Source: KBS-96 sp964247975 (lineage in GTDB: Bacteria; Acidobacteriota; Terriglobia; Bryobacterales; Bryobacteraceae). From it: a stretch of DNA of 64,000 nt. Of this stretch, positions 16,644-24,327 are shown in pieces. Each line of letters starts with the position of its first letter. Position 1 is the first letter of the stretch. Made by a program: the position numbers and the translations under genes. Below the pieces are notes generated by a model. It made no database searches, was not told the origin of the DNA, and saw only the letters and a list, made by a program, of their open reading frames with translations. The stretch is taken from NCBI GenBank assembly GCA_964247975.1, contig CAXTWH010000001.1, positions 124,001 through 188,000 on the forward strand, in the 5' to 3' direction.

Positions 16644-18445
16644 GCGGCTTGGCGCTCCCGAACGTTGAATTCCAGTTTCCAGCGCCGCCCATCACTGGCT
16701 ACGCACCACAATTCCAACATGCCGGTTTCCGTGACATGGCTTTCCAGCGTCACCGGAACAACTTCTTCGCCGGTAGCATCGTTGCGAGCCGGAAGCAGAA
16801 CCTCAATAGGTGATAACTCTTCAAACTCATCCGTGATCTGGTCCACCATCAAACCCGGAGCATCGTTCTTACGAAGGCGCGAAGAAAAGAACCGGAACTC
16901 GGCAGGCTCGCCGACAACCAGCGCGAACTTCCGATCAGGAAGAGCCACCTGGGAACCTTCTTCCAAGCCGAAAGGCACCACTGCCAAAGCTTTCATCGGC
17001 GCGGGCATTCCCGGCACCGCCGGCATAGAAGTTTCGATGCCAACATAATAAGTGCGCGGCACGCCGCCGCGAATGCGAACGCCTTTCCCGCTGCGAGCCA
17101 GCCCATAGTAAGCTGCTCCATGCGCCACCGCGTGCATAAGGTCGCTTTGTTTTGTTTCGTTTTGCAGAATGGTGAGCGGAGGCGCTCCTGTTTCGGTAAG
17201 CCAGCCTTGTAAAACCTGCGCTAGGCGATTCTCAATCGCGGCGGCTTGCAAAACGCCGCCATTCAAAAGCAAATGCGTAGGCCGGGCAATGCCGCTGCTG
17301 CCCATATTTTTCGCTGCCTGACGAAGAAACTGAGCCAGATGCTTAGTGACGGCCACATCAGACGCATAATTCAAACCAACTTCCATCAAGCCGGATCGTC
17401 TTTGTTTTTGCGGAACGGCATCCTGAGTTGTTTCAGGGAAAAAGCCGTCAAGCAGCAGAGTGCTTACTTCACTACGAGTCAGTTTGGTGCGAATGCTTTT
17501 ACCGATTAAACCGGTGCCGCGGCCAAGCAGAGTGATGTTCTGTTCAGTGGCTTCGCTGCCGGAAAGGAGCGCTTCTTTTGCCGCGCGGCTTTGCTGCCAA
17601 AGCGAGTGAAATTGAATCGCGTCCAGTTTCGTGTTCTTCGCCCCTAACTGCTGTTCCACATAACGAGCCAGGGCAAGATCCATATTGTCGCCGCCGAGCA
17701 GAATATGCTCGCCTACCGCAACTCGCTCCAATTGAAGCTCGCCCGCGCGTTCGGTTACAGCAATCAGAGTAAAGTCGGTTGTGCCGCCGCCGATGTCAAC
17801 AATCAGGATGGTGTCGCCCGGCTTAATCTGTTCGCGCCAGTTCGCGTTTCTAGCCACCCAGGAATAAAAAGCGGCTTGGGGTTCTTCCAGAAGCGTAACT
17901 TCGGGATAGCCCGCCAGTTTTGCGGCGCGCTGTGTTAATTCGCGCGCTGCGGCATCAAAGGAAGCAGGCACCGTAATCAACACGCGCTGTTGTTCGAACT
18001 TTGCTTTCGGGTGCTCCTGGTTCCAGGCAAAACGCAGATGCTCTAGATACTGCCGGGAAGCTTCCACCGCTGAAATCTTTGCTACGCCTTCCGGCGCGGC
18101 AGTGGGTAGCAAAGGCTGCGACGGATCAACGCTTTGACTGGATAACCAGGACTTAGCGGAAGCAACTAAGCGGCCTGCGTTTTCCACGCCGCGCTTCTGA
18201 GCCAGTCGTCCCGTAATGTAAGGCGACTTTGCATTCCAGGGCAGCGCCAGCGCGCCTTCCACAAACTCAGCCGGAGCAGGAATGTAAAGCGAAGAAGGCA
18301 GCAGAGTTTCAGCAGCAATCTCACCAGGGTTGACTAACTGCGGAATGTTTGACAAGCGCAGAATTGGATTTTCCTGTTCCGCTTCCGCGTAGGCCAGGGC
18401 GCAGTTTGTGGTTCCAAGATCAATGCCTAAAATATGTTGGGGCAT
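16640..18445 (-). CDS. Hsp70-family protein, short form
   Basis: 601 residues. Phosphate-1 GIDLGTTNCALAYAE (7-21), phosphate-2 IVDIGGGTTDFTLI and LLLNGGVLQ are present. The C-terminal part is a beta-rich domain ending VTETGMLELWCVASDGRRWKLEFN. It lacks the DnaK EEVD-type tail. It differs from the downstream long form enough to be an old paralogue. The order DUF2760 - short Hsp70 - long Hsp70 is a recurring arrangement in bacteria. Spacing is six bases to the DUF2760 gene and a four-base overlap downstream, so the trio is an operon. Confidence 0.88.
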   Translation of the reverse strand: MPQHILGIDLGTTNCALAYAEAEQENPILRLSNIPQLVNPGEIAAETLLPSSLYIPAPAEFVEGALALPWNAKSPYITGRLAQKRGVENAGRLVASAKSWLSSQSVDPSQPLLPTAAPEGVAKISAVEASRQYLEHLRFAWNQEHPKAKFEQQRVLITVPASFDAAARELTQRAAKLAGYPEVTLLEEPQAAFYSWVARNANWREQIKPGDTILIVDIGGGTTDFTLIAVTERAGELQLERVAVGEHILLGGDNMDLALARYVEQQLGAKNTKLDAIQFHSLWQQSRAAKEALLSGSEATEQNITLLGRGTGLIGKSIRTKLTRSEVSTLLLDGFFPETTQDAVPQKQRRSGLMEVGLNYASDVAVTKHLAQFLRQAAKNMGSSGIARPTHLLLNGGVLQAAAIENRLAQVLQGWLTETGAPPLTILQNETKQSDLMHAVAHGAAYYGLARSGKGVRIRGGVPRTYYVGIETSMPAVPGMPAPMKALAVVPFGLEEGSQVALPDRKFALVVGEPAEFRFFSSRLRKNDAPGLMVDQITDEFEELSPIEVLLPARNDATGEEVVPVTLESHVTETGMLELWCVASDGRRWKLEFNVRERQAA

Positions 18446-18451
18446 GGGTAA

Positions 18452-19015
18452 CTATTCCACTTCAATTTCAGCAGGCGCGATGATGTTTACATCCTGCTTG
18501 CCAAGCTGCGGCAGATTCACCCCGGTTGCCGCCCAGCCCCGGTGCCGCAGCAAGCCGCCGTTCGCTTTGCCGCTGGCCGGAACATTGCCGAGCAGTTTAA
18601 TGCGATTCGGGTCCGGCGCTTTTGCGGCATCCAGCTTTTGAAAGGTTCCTTCAACGGAATCAATGACAGGCGCTAAGGTGACATGCCGGCCGAGGCAGGC
18701 GCGAGAATCGGCGTGAAGACTGCGAACAGCAGCGCCCACCTGATCATCGGAGTAGCTGGAAATATCCTCCATTAAAAAATCAATCAAACGCGCGTCTCGC
18801 TGCAGGATGCCAAGAATCTGCAAAGCTCCCTCTTTGGAATTAGGCGGTGGCGCCGGCGGCAGGTCGGGCACAAGCTTCACCTTGGCATAACCAAATTCTT
18901 GCGCAATGTCTTCCGGCAGCGAGCCGCCAAACAGAATGGCGAAGAAGCTGCGGAAAGCAGATGAAATTCGAGACAAATGATCCTCTTCCTTTTTCAGGAT
19001 ATCAACCGTAAGCAA
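18452..19015 (-). CDS. DUF2760 domain protein, partner of the Hsp70 pair
   Basis: 187 residues, cytosolic, no signal peptide. The conserved body runs from about residue 55: GALQILGILQRDARLIDFLMEDISSYSDDQVGAAVR, here split as GALQILGILQRDARLIDFL and MEDISSYSDDQVG, followed by HADSRACL and a C-terminal NIIAPAEIEVE. This is the DUF2760 pattern seen next to Hsp70 genes. The function is unknown; an adaptor or co-chaperone role is inference from constant gene linkage. It is the first gene of the minus-strand Hsp70 operon. Confidence 0.8.
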   Translation of the reverse strand: MLTVDILKKEEDHLSRISSAFRSFFAILFGGSLPEDIAQEFGYAKVKLVPDLPPAPPPNSKEGALQILGILQRDARLIDFLMEDISSYSDDQVGAAVRSLHADSRACLGRHVTLAPVIDSVEGTFQKLDAAKAPDPNRIKLLGNVPASGKANGGLLRHRGWAATGVNLPQLGKQDVNIIAPAEIEVE

Positions 19016-19275
19016 TAGCCATGCCCTTTTCAGCGTTCCCGAGGGGCTGCGCTGTTGATGCAGGAATTATTTTGTGTTTTCATTTCATCTTGTGCGCCGC
19101 ACTGGTTTTCACGAGAAAATTTCCTACTATCCTCCCTGATAAAGCTTGCAGGAACAGAAAACTCTTAGTGCATGAAAACGCGTTTGTCAACTTTTCTCTA
19201 GGATAGAAAGCAAAATGCCGTTATAGTAGAAACAAAGCAGTACCAAATTGTTTGAAAGGGAGAATCGAAAAAATT
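19016..19275. other. Divergent intergenic region
   Basis: About 260 bases between the Hsp70 operon (minus) and the histone-like gene (plus). It should hold both promoters. A TTGTCA (19184-19189) and a TATAGT (19222-19227) are visible on the plus strand but too far apart to form one promoter. An open frame at 19021-19206 lacks coding character. Confidence 0.45.
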
Positions 19276-19428
19276 ATGGCAACAAAGAAAGCACCGGCAA
19301 AGAAGGCGGTGAAGAAAGCACCGGCAAAGAAGGCAGCGCCGAAGAAGGCTGCACCGGCAAAGAAAGCGGTGAAGAAAGCTGTTAAAAAAGCCGTTAAGAA
19401 AGCAACCAAGAAAACCGCCAGCAAGTAA
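19276..19428 (+). CDS. Histone H1-like Lys/Ala/Pro-rich nucleoid protein
   Basis: A 50-residue protein made almost only of Lys, Ala, Pro, Val and Thr: MATKKAPAKKAVKK, then repeats of APAKKA and AVKK, ending KKTASK. The composition is that of eukaryotic histone H1 tails and bacterial H1-like proteins (Hc1/AlgP-type tails), which bind DNA without sequence preference. ATG 19276 has GGGAG about 12 bases upstream. The DNA is itself repetitive (GCACCGGCAAAGAA recurs), so the number of repeats may vary between strains. A terminator follows at 19456. It is short enough to be missed by common ORF cut-offs; its antisense frame is an artefact. Confidence 0.85.
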   Translation: MATKKAPAKKAVKKAPAKKAAPKKAAPAKKAVKKAVKKAVKKATKKTASK

Positions 19429-19455
19429 TCATCACTTCGGCAGTTCTTCTTCTAA

Positions 19456-19493
19456 GCGCCCGTACAGCGTTGGCTGGTATGGGCGTTTTTATT
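19456..19493 (+). terminator. Rho-independent terminator after the histone-like gene
   Basis: Stem with outer arms CGCCC / GGGCG and an imperfect inner stem (GTACAGC / GCTGGTA), followed by TTTTTATTT. It begins 27 bases after the stop codon of the 50-residue protein. Confidence 0.7.
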
Positions 19494-19575
19494 TGGAGCG
19501 AAGCCAATAGAATAAGTGGCAGAAATCCTTAAATTCTGCTTATCAATTTCTTATGATGGGGAAATTTAGGAAGTC

Positions 19576-19652
19576 TGGTGCCGGCGGCAGGAGTTGAACC
19601 TGCGACCTACGGATTATGAGACCGTCGCTCTAACCACCTGAGCTACACCGGC
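19576..19652 (-). tRNA. tRNA-Met(CAT), elongator type
   Basis: 77 bases on the minus strand with encoded CCA. Acceptor GCCGGTG pairs with CGCCGGC (one G-T pair), D arm TAGCTCAG..TTAGAGC, anticodon loop CTCATAA (anticodon CAT), T arm GCAGG-TTCAACT-CCTGC, discriminator A. The anticodon stem ends in a T31/T39 mismatch. The loop and variable region AGGTC resemble elongator tRNA-Met; tRNA-Ile2 with a lysidine-modified CAT anticodon cannot be fully excluded without a covariance-model search. Confidence 0.88.
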
Positions 19653-19712
19653 ACGCTTCCTTTAGACTATCATGCGCAAGCAACGCCGGAGCGGAACATA
19701 AATTCAGAAGGC

Positions 19713-21047
19713 TTAGGCCCACAACTCCTCAACGGATAAAGGATCAATCGACTCGTCACGCACCGTTGTTTCTTTTACACGCTGCATCAAAACAGAGGCC
19801 GCTAAAAAGCAGACTCCGCCCAGCACAATCGCTTTCATTCGATCGTTTCCCAGCAGGTGAGCCATAATCCAGCCGAACACAAGCGCGGAAAGAATTTCCG
19901 GAATCACGATGAAGAAGTTGAAAATTCCCATATAGATGCCCATTCGATTAGATGGCAGCGCCCCGGCTAATATCGAATAAGGCATGGAAAGAATACTGGC
20001 CCAGGCAATTCCCACGCCGAGCATCGGCAGAAACAGAAGCCATTGGTTATGAATAAAGGCGATCGAGAGAAACCCGATCGCGCCCATCGCCAAACATAAA
20101 CTGTGAGTTCCTCGTTTGCCGATTCGATTGACCAGAAGCGGCAGCAGCGGCGACACCAGGAAGCAAACTGCATTGTAAACACCCGAACAGTAACCCGCCC
20201 AAATAATTCCTTTCGTGTAAGCAGGGTCAGCGGTGCTGTTTGCTCCAAATACATTGTGCGCAACAGCCACTGCAAAGTAAAGAAACAGGCAGAATAAACC
20301 AAACCATGTTAGTAGCTGCACAACCGCTAGCTGGCGCATAGTGGAAGGCATTTCACGCGCTGCCAGCAAAATCTGTTGCAGGTCAAACCGCTTTGCTGTT
20401 TTCAGCCGTTCTTTTTCCGCCGCGCTGGGGGGATATTCTTTGGTGGTAAAAATGGTCCAGAGAACCGCGCTCAAAAATGCTGCGGCTCCAATCCAGAATG
20501 ATAAGCGCACAACCGTCGGTATTGCTCCTGTTCGTTCGGTGGTCTGCGAACTCATAAGCCGGTTTAGCAGCCAAGGCAAGTACGAAGCCGCTACGCTACC
20601 TACGCCAATGAAAAAGCTTTGCATGGTGAATCCTCGCGCGCGCTGCTCGTCAGGTAGCATATCGGCCACAAACGCCCGGAACGGCTCCATGCTGATGTTG
20701 ATGGAAGCATCCATAATCCAGAGCAGCCCCGCAGCCATCCATAAGGCGGAACTGGTCGGCATCAGGATCAACGCGATCGAACTGAGAATGGCTCCGGTCA
20801 AAAAGAAAGGGCGGCGGCGGCCTAGCGGTCCCCAAGTGTTATCGCTCCAATGCCCGATAATCGGCTGCACAAACAACCCGGTTAAAGGAGCCGCCAGCCA
20901 GAGTATCGGCAACTGATCCGGTTGAGCGCCCAGGTACTCATAAATGGCGCTCATGTTGTTCATCTGGAGAGTCCAGCCAAACTGGATACCCAGGAAGCCG
21001 AAACTCATATTCCAGATTTGAGGGAAAGTTAATCGAGGCTTTTCCAT
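19713..21047 (-). CDS. MFS transporter, GPH/SLC45-like sugar permease
   Basis: 444 residues from ATG 21047, which has AGGA 5 bases upstream; an ATG at 21080 would overlap the upstream gene. About twelve membrane helices by eye. The loop after helix 2 reads GHWSDNTWGPLGRRRPFFLTGA, here seen as GHWSDNTWGPLGRRRPF, the conserved MFS/GPH motif G-x-x-x-D-x-x-G-R-R. It resembles plant and bacterial sucrose/oligosaccharide:proton symporters. It is coupled to the Tat-exported enolase-superfamily enzyme upstream, suggesting uptake of its product. Substrate unknown. Confidence 0.85.
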   Translation of the reverse strand: MEKPRLTFPQIWNMSFGFLGIQFGWTLQMNNMSAIYEYLGAQPDQLPILWLAAPLTGLFVQPIIGHWSDNTWGPLGRRRPFFLTGAILSSIALILMPTSSALWMAAGLLWIMDASINISMEPFRAFVADMLPDEQRARGFTMQSFFIGVGSVAASYLPWLLNRLMSSQTTERTGAIPTVVRLSFWIGAAAFLSAVLWTIFTTKEYPPSAAEKERLKTAKRFDLQQILLAAREMPSTMRQLAVVQLLTWFGLFCLFLYFAVAVAHNVFGANSTADPAYTKGIIWAGYCSGVYNAVCFLVSPLLPLLVNRIGKRGTHSLCLAMGAIGFLSIAFIHNQWLLFLPMLGVGIAWASILSMPYSILAGALPSNRMGIYMGIFNFFIVIPEILSALVFGWIMAHLLGNDRMKAIVLGGVCFLAASVLMQRVKETTVRDESIDPLSVEELWA

Positions 21048-21067
21048 TTTTTCCTGAGCATCAGCGT

Positions 21068-22354
21068 TTATCCCCACCAAGCTTCACCGGGCGCCAGGTG
21101 AGCGCGCGCCACGTCGGGATTGATCTCAACACCATAGCCGGGTTTATCTTGAATCGTCAGATAACCTTTTTCCCAGATTGGTCCTTCATGCATAACCAGA
21201 TCGGGCCACCATTCAACATAGTTTGCTAATTCATGGATTCGAAAATTACGCATGGCGGAAGCGGCATGGGCAGAAGCAATGGTTCCCACCGGACTAGCGG
21301 GATTATGAGCCGCTGTCCAAATGCCGTAAGTGCCGGCAAAATCAGAAATGCGCTTTGATTCCAAAAGTCCGCCGGATTTTGGAATATCAATGTGCACTCC
21401 ATCGCAGCCTTGCAGCTCAATCAGCTTCTCGAATCCCTGCAAACCATATAAGTTTTCACCCGTACACACCGGCACCGGCGATTCTCTTCTTACCAAAGCC
21501 ATAGTTTCCGGGTTCTCCGGCGGAACCGGATCTTCTATCCACATGGGATTCACTTCTTCAAGAGCTCTTGCTAACGCAATTGCATCGCGCGTGTCGTAAT
21601 GCCAGTGCAGATCAATCGCAAACTCCCCGCTCGGCCCTAACTGTTCGCGGACGACGTTCATGCAGCGCACAATGCTGCGGATATCGCCGGTTTTCAGATT
21701 TCTGAGATAAGTATCATGCCCCGGCAACTGATTGTCGGGGTCAAGCGTTTTGGGAATGCCATCGCCTTGGAATTTGAAAGCAGTCCATCCCCATTTTTCC
21801 GCTTGCGCTTGTTGCACCAGATCTTTCCAGGAAGCAGGATCATCCACCTGCTTTTTAGGTAACTGCATGGTCCGGTAAAAGCGAACGCGGTCGCGGAATC
21901 GCCCTCCGAGCAGATTGCAGGCGGGAGTTTGCAAAATTCGTCCAGCCAGATCCCACAAAGCAATTTCGATGCCGCTGGCGGCAGTTACGGTTGCTCCCCC
22001 GATAGCACCTGCGCCTGCGCTTTGCATCAGCATTTTGGTATACAGTTTATCGACGTTCAGCGGGTCCTCGCCTTTGACAATAGGACCCATTTTGTTTACA
22101 ACCAGATCCTTTACGCCCCAGCCCCAATACGCTTCGCCGATGCCATAAAGGCCCGAATCGGTTTCAATCTTAATCAGGTTCCAATCCCACGTGCCGCGCA
22201 CAATCATGCATTTCACTTCGGTGATCTTTACCTTACGGCTGAGCGCTGTCGCCGCATGGGCATAGCGGGCAGGAAACAATTGTGTAGCCGGCAAAAGCCC
22301 GGCTGCCGCCAGTCCCGCTGTTTGCAGAAAACGCCTGCGCGGCCAGTTTTGCAT
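21068..22354 (-). CDS. Tat-exported enolase-superfamily dehydratase/racemase
   Basis: 428 residues. The N-terminus has a twin-arginine signal: RRRFLQTAG (6-14), then a hydrophobic Ala/Leu stretch and AHA before the mature part. The body is of the mandelate-racemase/muconate-lactonising type: FKFQGDG (Lys), DLHWHYD (Asp metal ligand), WIEDPVPPEN (Glu), CTGENLYG (Glu) and AAHNPASPVG (His base). It resembles sugar-acid dehydratases such as galactonate dehydratase. These enzymes are usually cytosolic; export is the odd point and is repeated in Acidobacteriota and Planctomycetota. It lies upstream of an MFS permease, which may import the keto-acid product. Confidence 0.85.
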   Translation of the reverse strand: MQNWPRRRFLQTAGLAAAGLLPATQLFPARYAHAATALSRKVKITEVKCMIVRGTWDWNLIKIETDSGLYGIGEAYWGWGVKDLVVNKMGPIVKGEDPLNVDKLYTKMLMQSAGAGAIGGATVTAASGIEIALWDLAGRILQTPACNLLGGRFRDRVRFYRTMQLPKKQVDDPASWKDLVQQAQAEKWGWTAFKFQGDGIPKTLDPDNQLPGHDTYLRNLKTGDIRSIVRCMNVVREQLGPSGEFAIDLHWHYDTRDAIALARALEEVNPMWIEDPVPPENPETMALVRRESPVPVCTGENLYGLQGFEKLIELQGCDGVHIDIPKSGGLLESKRISDFAGTYGIWTAAHNPASPVGTIASAHAASAMRNFRIHELANYVEWWPDLVMHEGPIWEKGYLTIQDKPGYGVEINPDVARAHLAPGEAWWG

Positions 22355-22513
22355 GATAACTGTTCCTGCTTTCCATTTTCGGTTCTGCTAAAGCACGTGC
22401 AACAATTAAAGACTTTGTTGACTAGCGGAGCGAGCCGGAATTTTACTTTGCTGAAGATATCACAGAAAGGGTAGGAAGACCACAATCGAAAGATAGGAAC
22501 AAGCAGGAATCGT

Positions 22514-22558
22514 GCTTGGTTGCGGGGGACGGATTTGAACCGCCGACTGGGTTATGAA
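22514..22558 (-). repeat. Displaced 3' half of tRNA-fMet: far attachment-site-like repeat
   Basis: Bases 22514-22548 are identical over 35 bases to 23511-23545, the 3' end of the intact initiator tRNA gene including its CCA and T arm plus four bases beyond. After a three-base gap (CTT missing) the next ten bases (22549-22558) also match 23549-23558. The copies are in the same orientation, about 1 kb apart. No 5' half is present here, so it cannot fold as a tRNA. Confidence 0.9.
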
Positions 22559-22584
22559 TACGCTAATTACAACAGCAAATCAGT

Positions 22585-22794
22585 TTATTTGTGTGAAATC
22601 GGTTGTATGTTCATGCACGGAACTTGTGGGTCAATCGAAATGGAACAATAATACTCGTAAAGACGCTCCAAGCTGTAATCGAAGCATTCGGCAAGTTCCG
22701 CCCGGTGCCGATGCAACTCCTCAACGATCTCATCCTCATGCCATTTCTCCCATGAGTTCGTCGGGGGTACAGATGGTTGGTGATTCGTAGCCAT
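22585..22794 (-). CDS. Putative antitoxin paired with the PIN-like toxin
   Basis: 69 residues. The core WHEDEIVEELHRHRAELAE and FDYSLERLYEYY resembles the small acidic helical proteins encoded next to this subfamily of PIN-domain proteins, usually of the form D-x-I-V-x-E-V/I-x-x-x-R-x-x-x-A-x-x-F-x-x-D. It begins inside the 3' end of the toxin gene (59-base overlap), so translation is likely coupled. There is no recognisable DNA-binding domain. The antitoxin role is inferred from position and pattern. The last residues run close to the far tRNA repeat. Confidence 0.55.
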   Translation of the reverse strand: MATNHQPSVPPTNSWEKWHEDEIVEELHRHRAELAECFDYSLERLYEYYCSISIDPQVPCMNIQPISHK

Positions 22795-23263
22795 ATTTCT
22801 GGAGAATCCTTTCTATGTAGCGCTTAATCTTCGCGTTCGCAATGTGCTTGAAATTCCAGGTAAGGAGGAAATCGCAGCGATAGAAGCTGGCACTTGCCAT
22901 GTGGATGGCATCAACCTGCGCTTTCTGCGGCAATGGTCCTGTTGGCTCCAGCAATAGTTTCGCTATTTCCAGCATGGCAGGATTGGTTGGCAGAAGAGAA
23001 GCACTTCGAACAATGATCAAAAGTCTTTCCGCCATCGCGGGATCACCTTGCCGGCATTCCTCATAAGCGATGGGCGAAGCCGCAAGAACGAAGCCGTCTC
23101 GATAAGCATCCCACCATTTACGGCTACTCTGCTGTTTGGCTGCGTTCAGGGCATCGCTGCTCTCTTTGGCTACGATGTGACTGATGAAGCTGGTTTCTAG
23201 GTAAACGAGCGGCTTTGTAGCTGCCAATTGATAGGCGCTCTCGCTGCTAAATTCATCCGGCAT
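22736..23263 (-). CDS. PIN-domain VapC-like toxin
   Basis: 175 residues. PIN-type features: VYLETSFISHI near the start, where Glu23 takes the place of the usual first Asp; EECRQGD (69-74); VDAIHMASA with Asp118; CDFLLTWNFKHIAN with Asp131; and a C-terminal PTICTPDEL. This LETS..ISxL / DAxHxAxA / LLTWNxxHIAN pattern is a known subfamily of predicted PIN nucleases. PIN toxins cleave RNA in an Mg-dependent way. The first acidic residue is Glu, as in the subfamily, so activity is plausible. It precedes and overlaps the putative antitoxin gene inside the tRNA-bounded island. Confidence 0.75.
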   Translation of the reverse strand: MPDEFSSESAYQLAATKPLVYLETSFISHIVAKESSDALNAAKQQSSRKWWDAYRDGFVLAASPIAYEECRQGDPAMAERLLIIVRSASLLPTNPAMLEIAKLLLEPTGPLPQKAQVDAIHMASASFYRCDFLLTWNFKHIANAKIKRYIERILQKYGYESPTICTPDELMGEMA

Positions 23264-23510
23264 GATATCTCATTTTAAGTGGCTGCTGACGACAAAAGAA
23301 GTAGTTTGCCTGCTGGAAAGGTTGAAAGGAGTGGACTGACACAAGCTTCGGCATATTTATCGCTCTTGGATCGATACAAGCGGAGCGACATTAGACGTGC
23401 AACAAAACCACCGTTGAGCACAGCGCAAATAAAGGCTCAGCACAACTATGAACAAGCACCGTTTTACAGGTCACTCGCTTCGATTATGTTTTCTTTGGGT
23501 TAGGGAAATC

Positions 23511-23591
<81 letters not shown>

Positions 23592-23657
23592 TCAGTATGT
23601 TAGCAATGCGTGAATGGCAAGGTCAAGTTTTTCAGTTCTACCCCATACAATTACGAG

Positions 23658-24300
23658 ATGAGCATTCTACGGCACCTTCTTTTGTTCTGGTTTTTCGCTT
23701 CTTGCGTTTTTGCTGAACCCCTTTCTCCTCCACCCTTGCGCTTACCGGCATCAACAAAACCGATTCGGTACACAGCGAACCTGCATATTTTCCCAGGCCA
23801 GCCTCGGTTCATCGGATCAATTGCCATTAACACGCAAATTCTTCAGCAGACTTCCGTGGTTTGGCTGAATGCAAGATCGCTGCAGTTTCAAAGCGCAACG
23901 GCACAAACCGGCTAAAACACAGGCGGCGGTTTTGTTGCGCTTACCGTTCCGCAGACTTATAAGCAGGCCGCGCTTTCATCACAGTCAACTATAACGGCGA
24001 AGTGAGAAGCACTTTAAACGACGGCGTATTCGAACAGCAATGAAACAATGACCATTACGAATTTACAAAATTCGAACCGCTCACTGTACGTTAAGCGTTT
24101 TCCTGTTTTGATGAATCGTATTGAAAAGGGCTTTGGCAAATCATCCTGACTATTCTCTCTCAATTCCGCACGTTCTCTGATATGCCGTTCCTGAAGAGAA
24201 GCAGCAAAATTAAAATTCAAACAGTCCACTTCAAGCCAACCAAATCGCTGTCTTCTTACCTAACAGCTTTCGCAGTCGGACCTTTGGACACGGCACAATA
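23658..24300 (+). pseudogene. M1-family aminopeptidase, decayed 5' part
   Basis: The first frame starts MSILRHLLLFWFFASCVFAE (signal peptide) and continues LRLPASTKPIRYTANLHIFPGQP, ending at a TAA (about 23913). Reading on with frame changes gives ITVNYNGEVRSTLNDGVFEQ, then YEFTKFEPLTVR, a stop, AFSCFDES, and finally TKPTKS-like and SSYLTAFAVGPLDTAQ before a TAA near 24300. These are the ordered N-terminal blocks of M1 aminopeptidases (YTQFEPTDARRAFPCFDEP, PSYLVAFAVG). At least two stops and one frameshift are present, and the HEXXH zinc domain is wholly missing. It is a clear pseudogene, directly beside the tRNA-fMet island. Confidence 0.82.
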
Positions 24301-24327
24301 AGACGGCTGCGATCAAATGATGTCTCA

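Noticed and set aside
19221..19424. Minus-strand frame rich in Phe and Ala
   Set aside because: It is the exact antisense of the Lys/Ala-rich histone-like gene; the composition follows from the plus-strand repeats.
22514..22584. Possible second tRNA gene
   Set aside because: Only the 3' half of tRNA-fMet is present; no 5' acceptor strand or D arm follows, so it is a repeat, not a tRNA.
23279..23503. Plus-strand 74-codon frame inside the tRNA-bounded island
   Set aside because: GTG start, no ribosome site, no recognisable domain and no coupling with neighbours; taken as chance.
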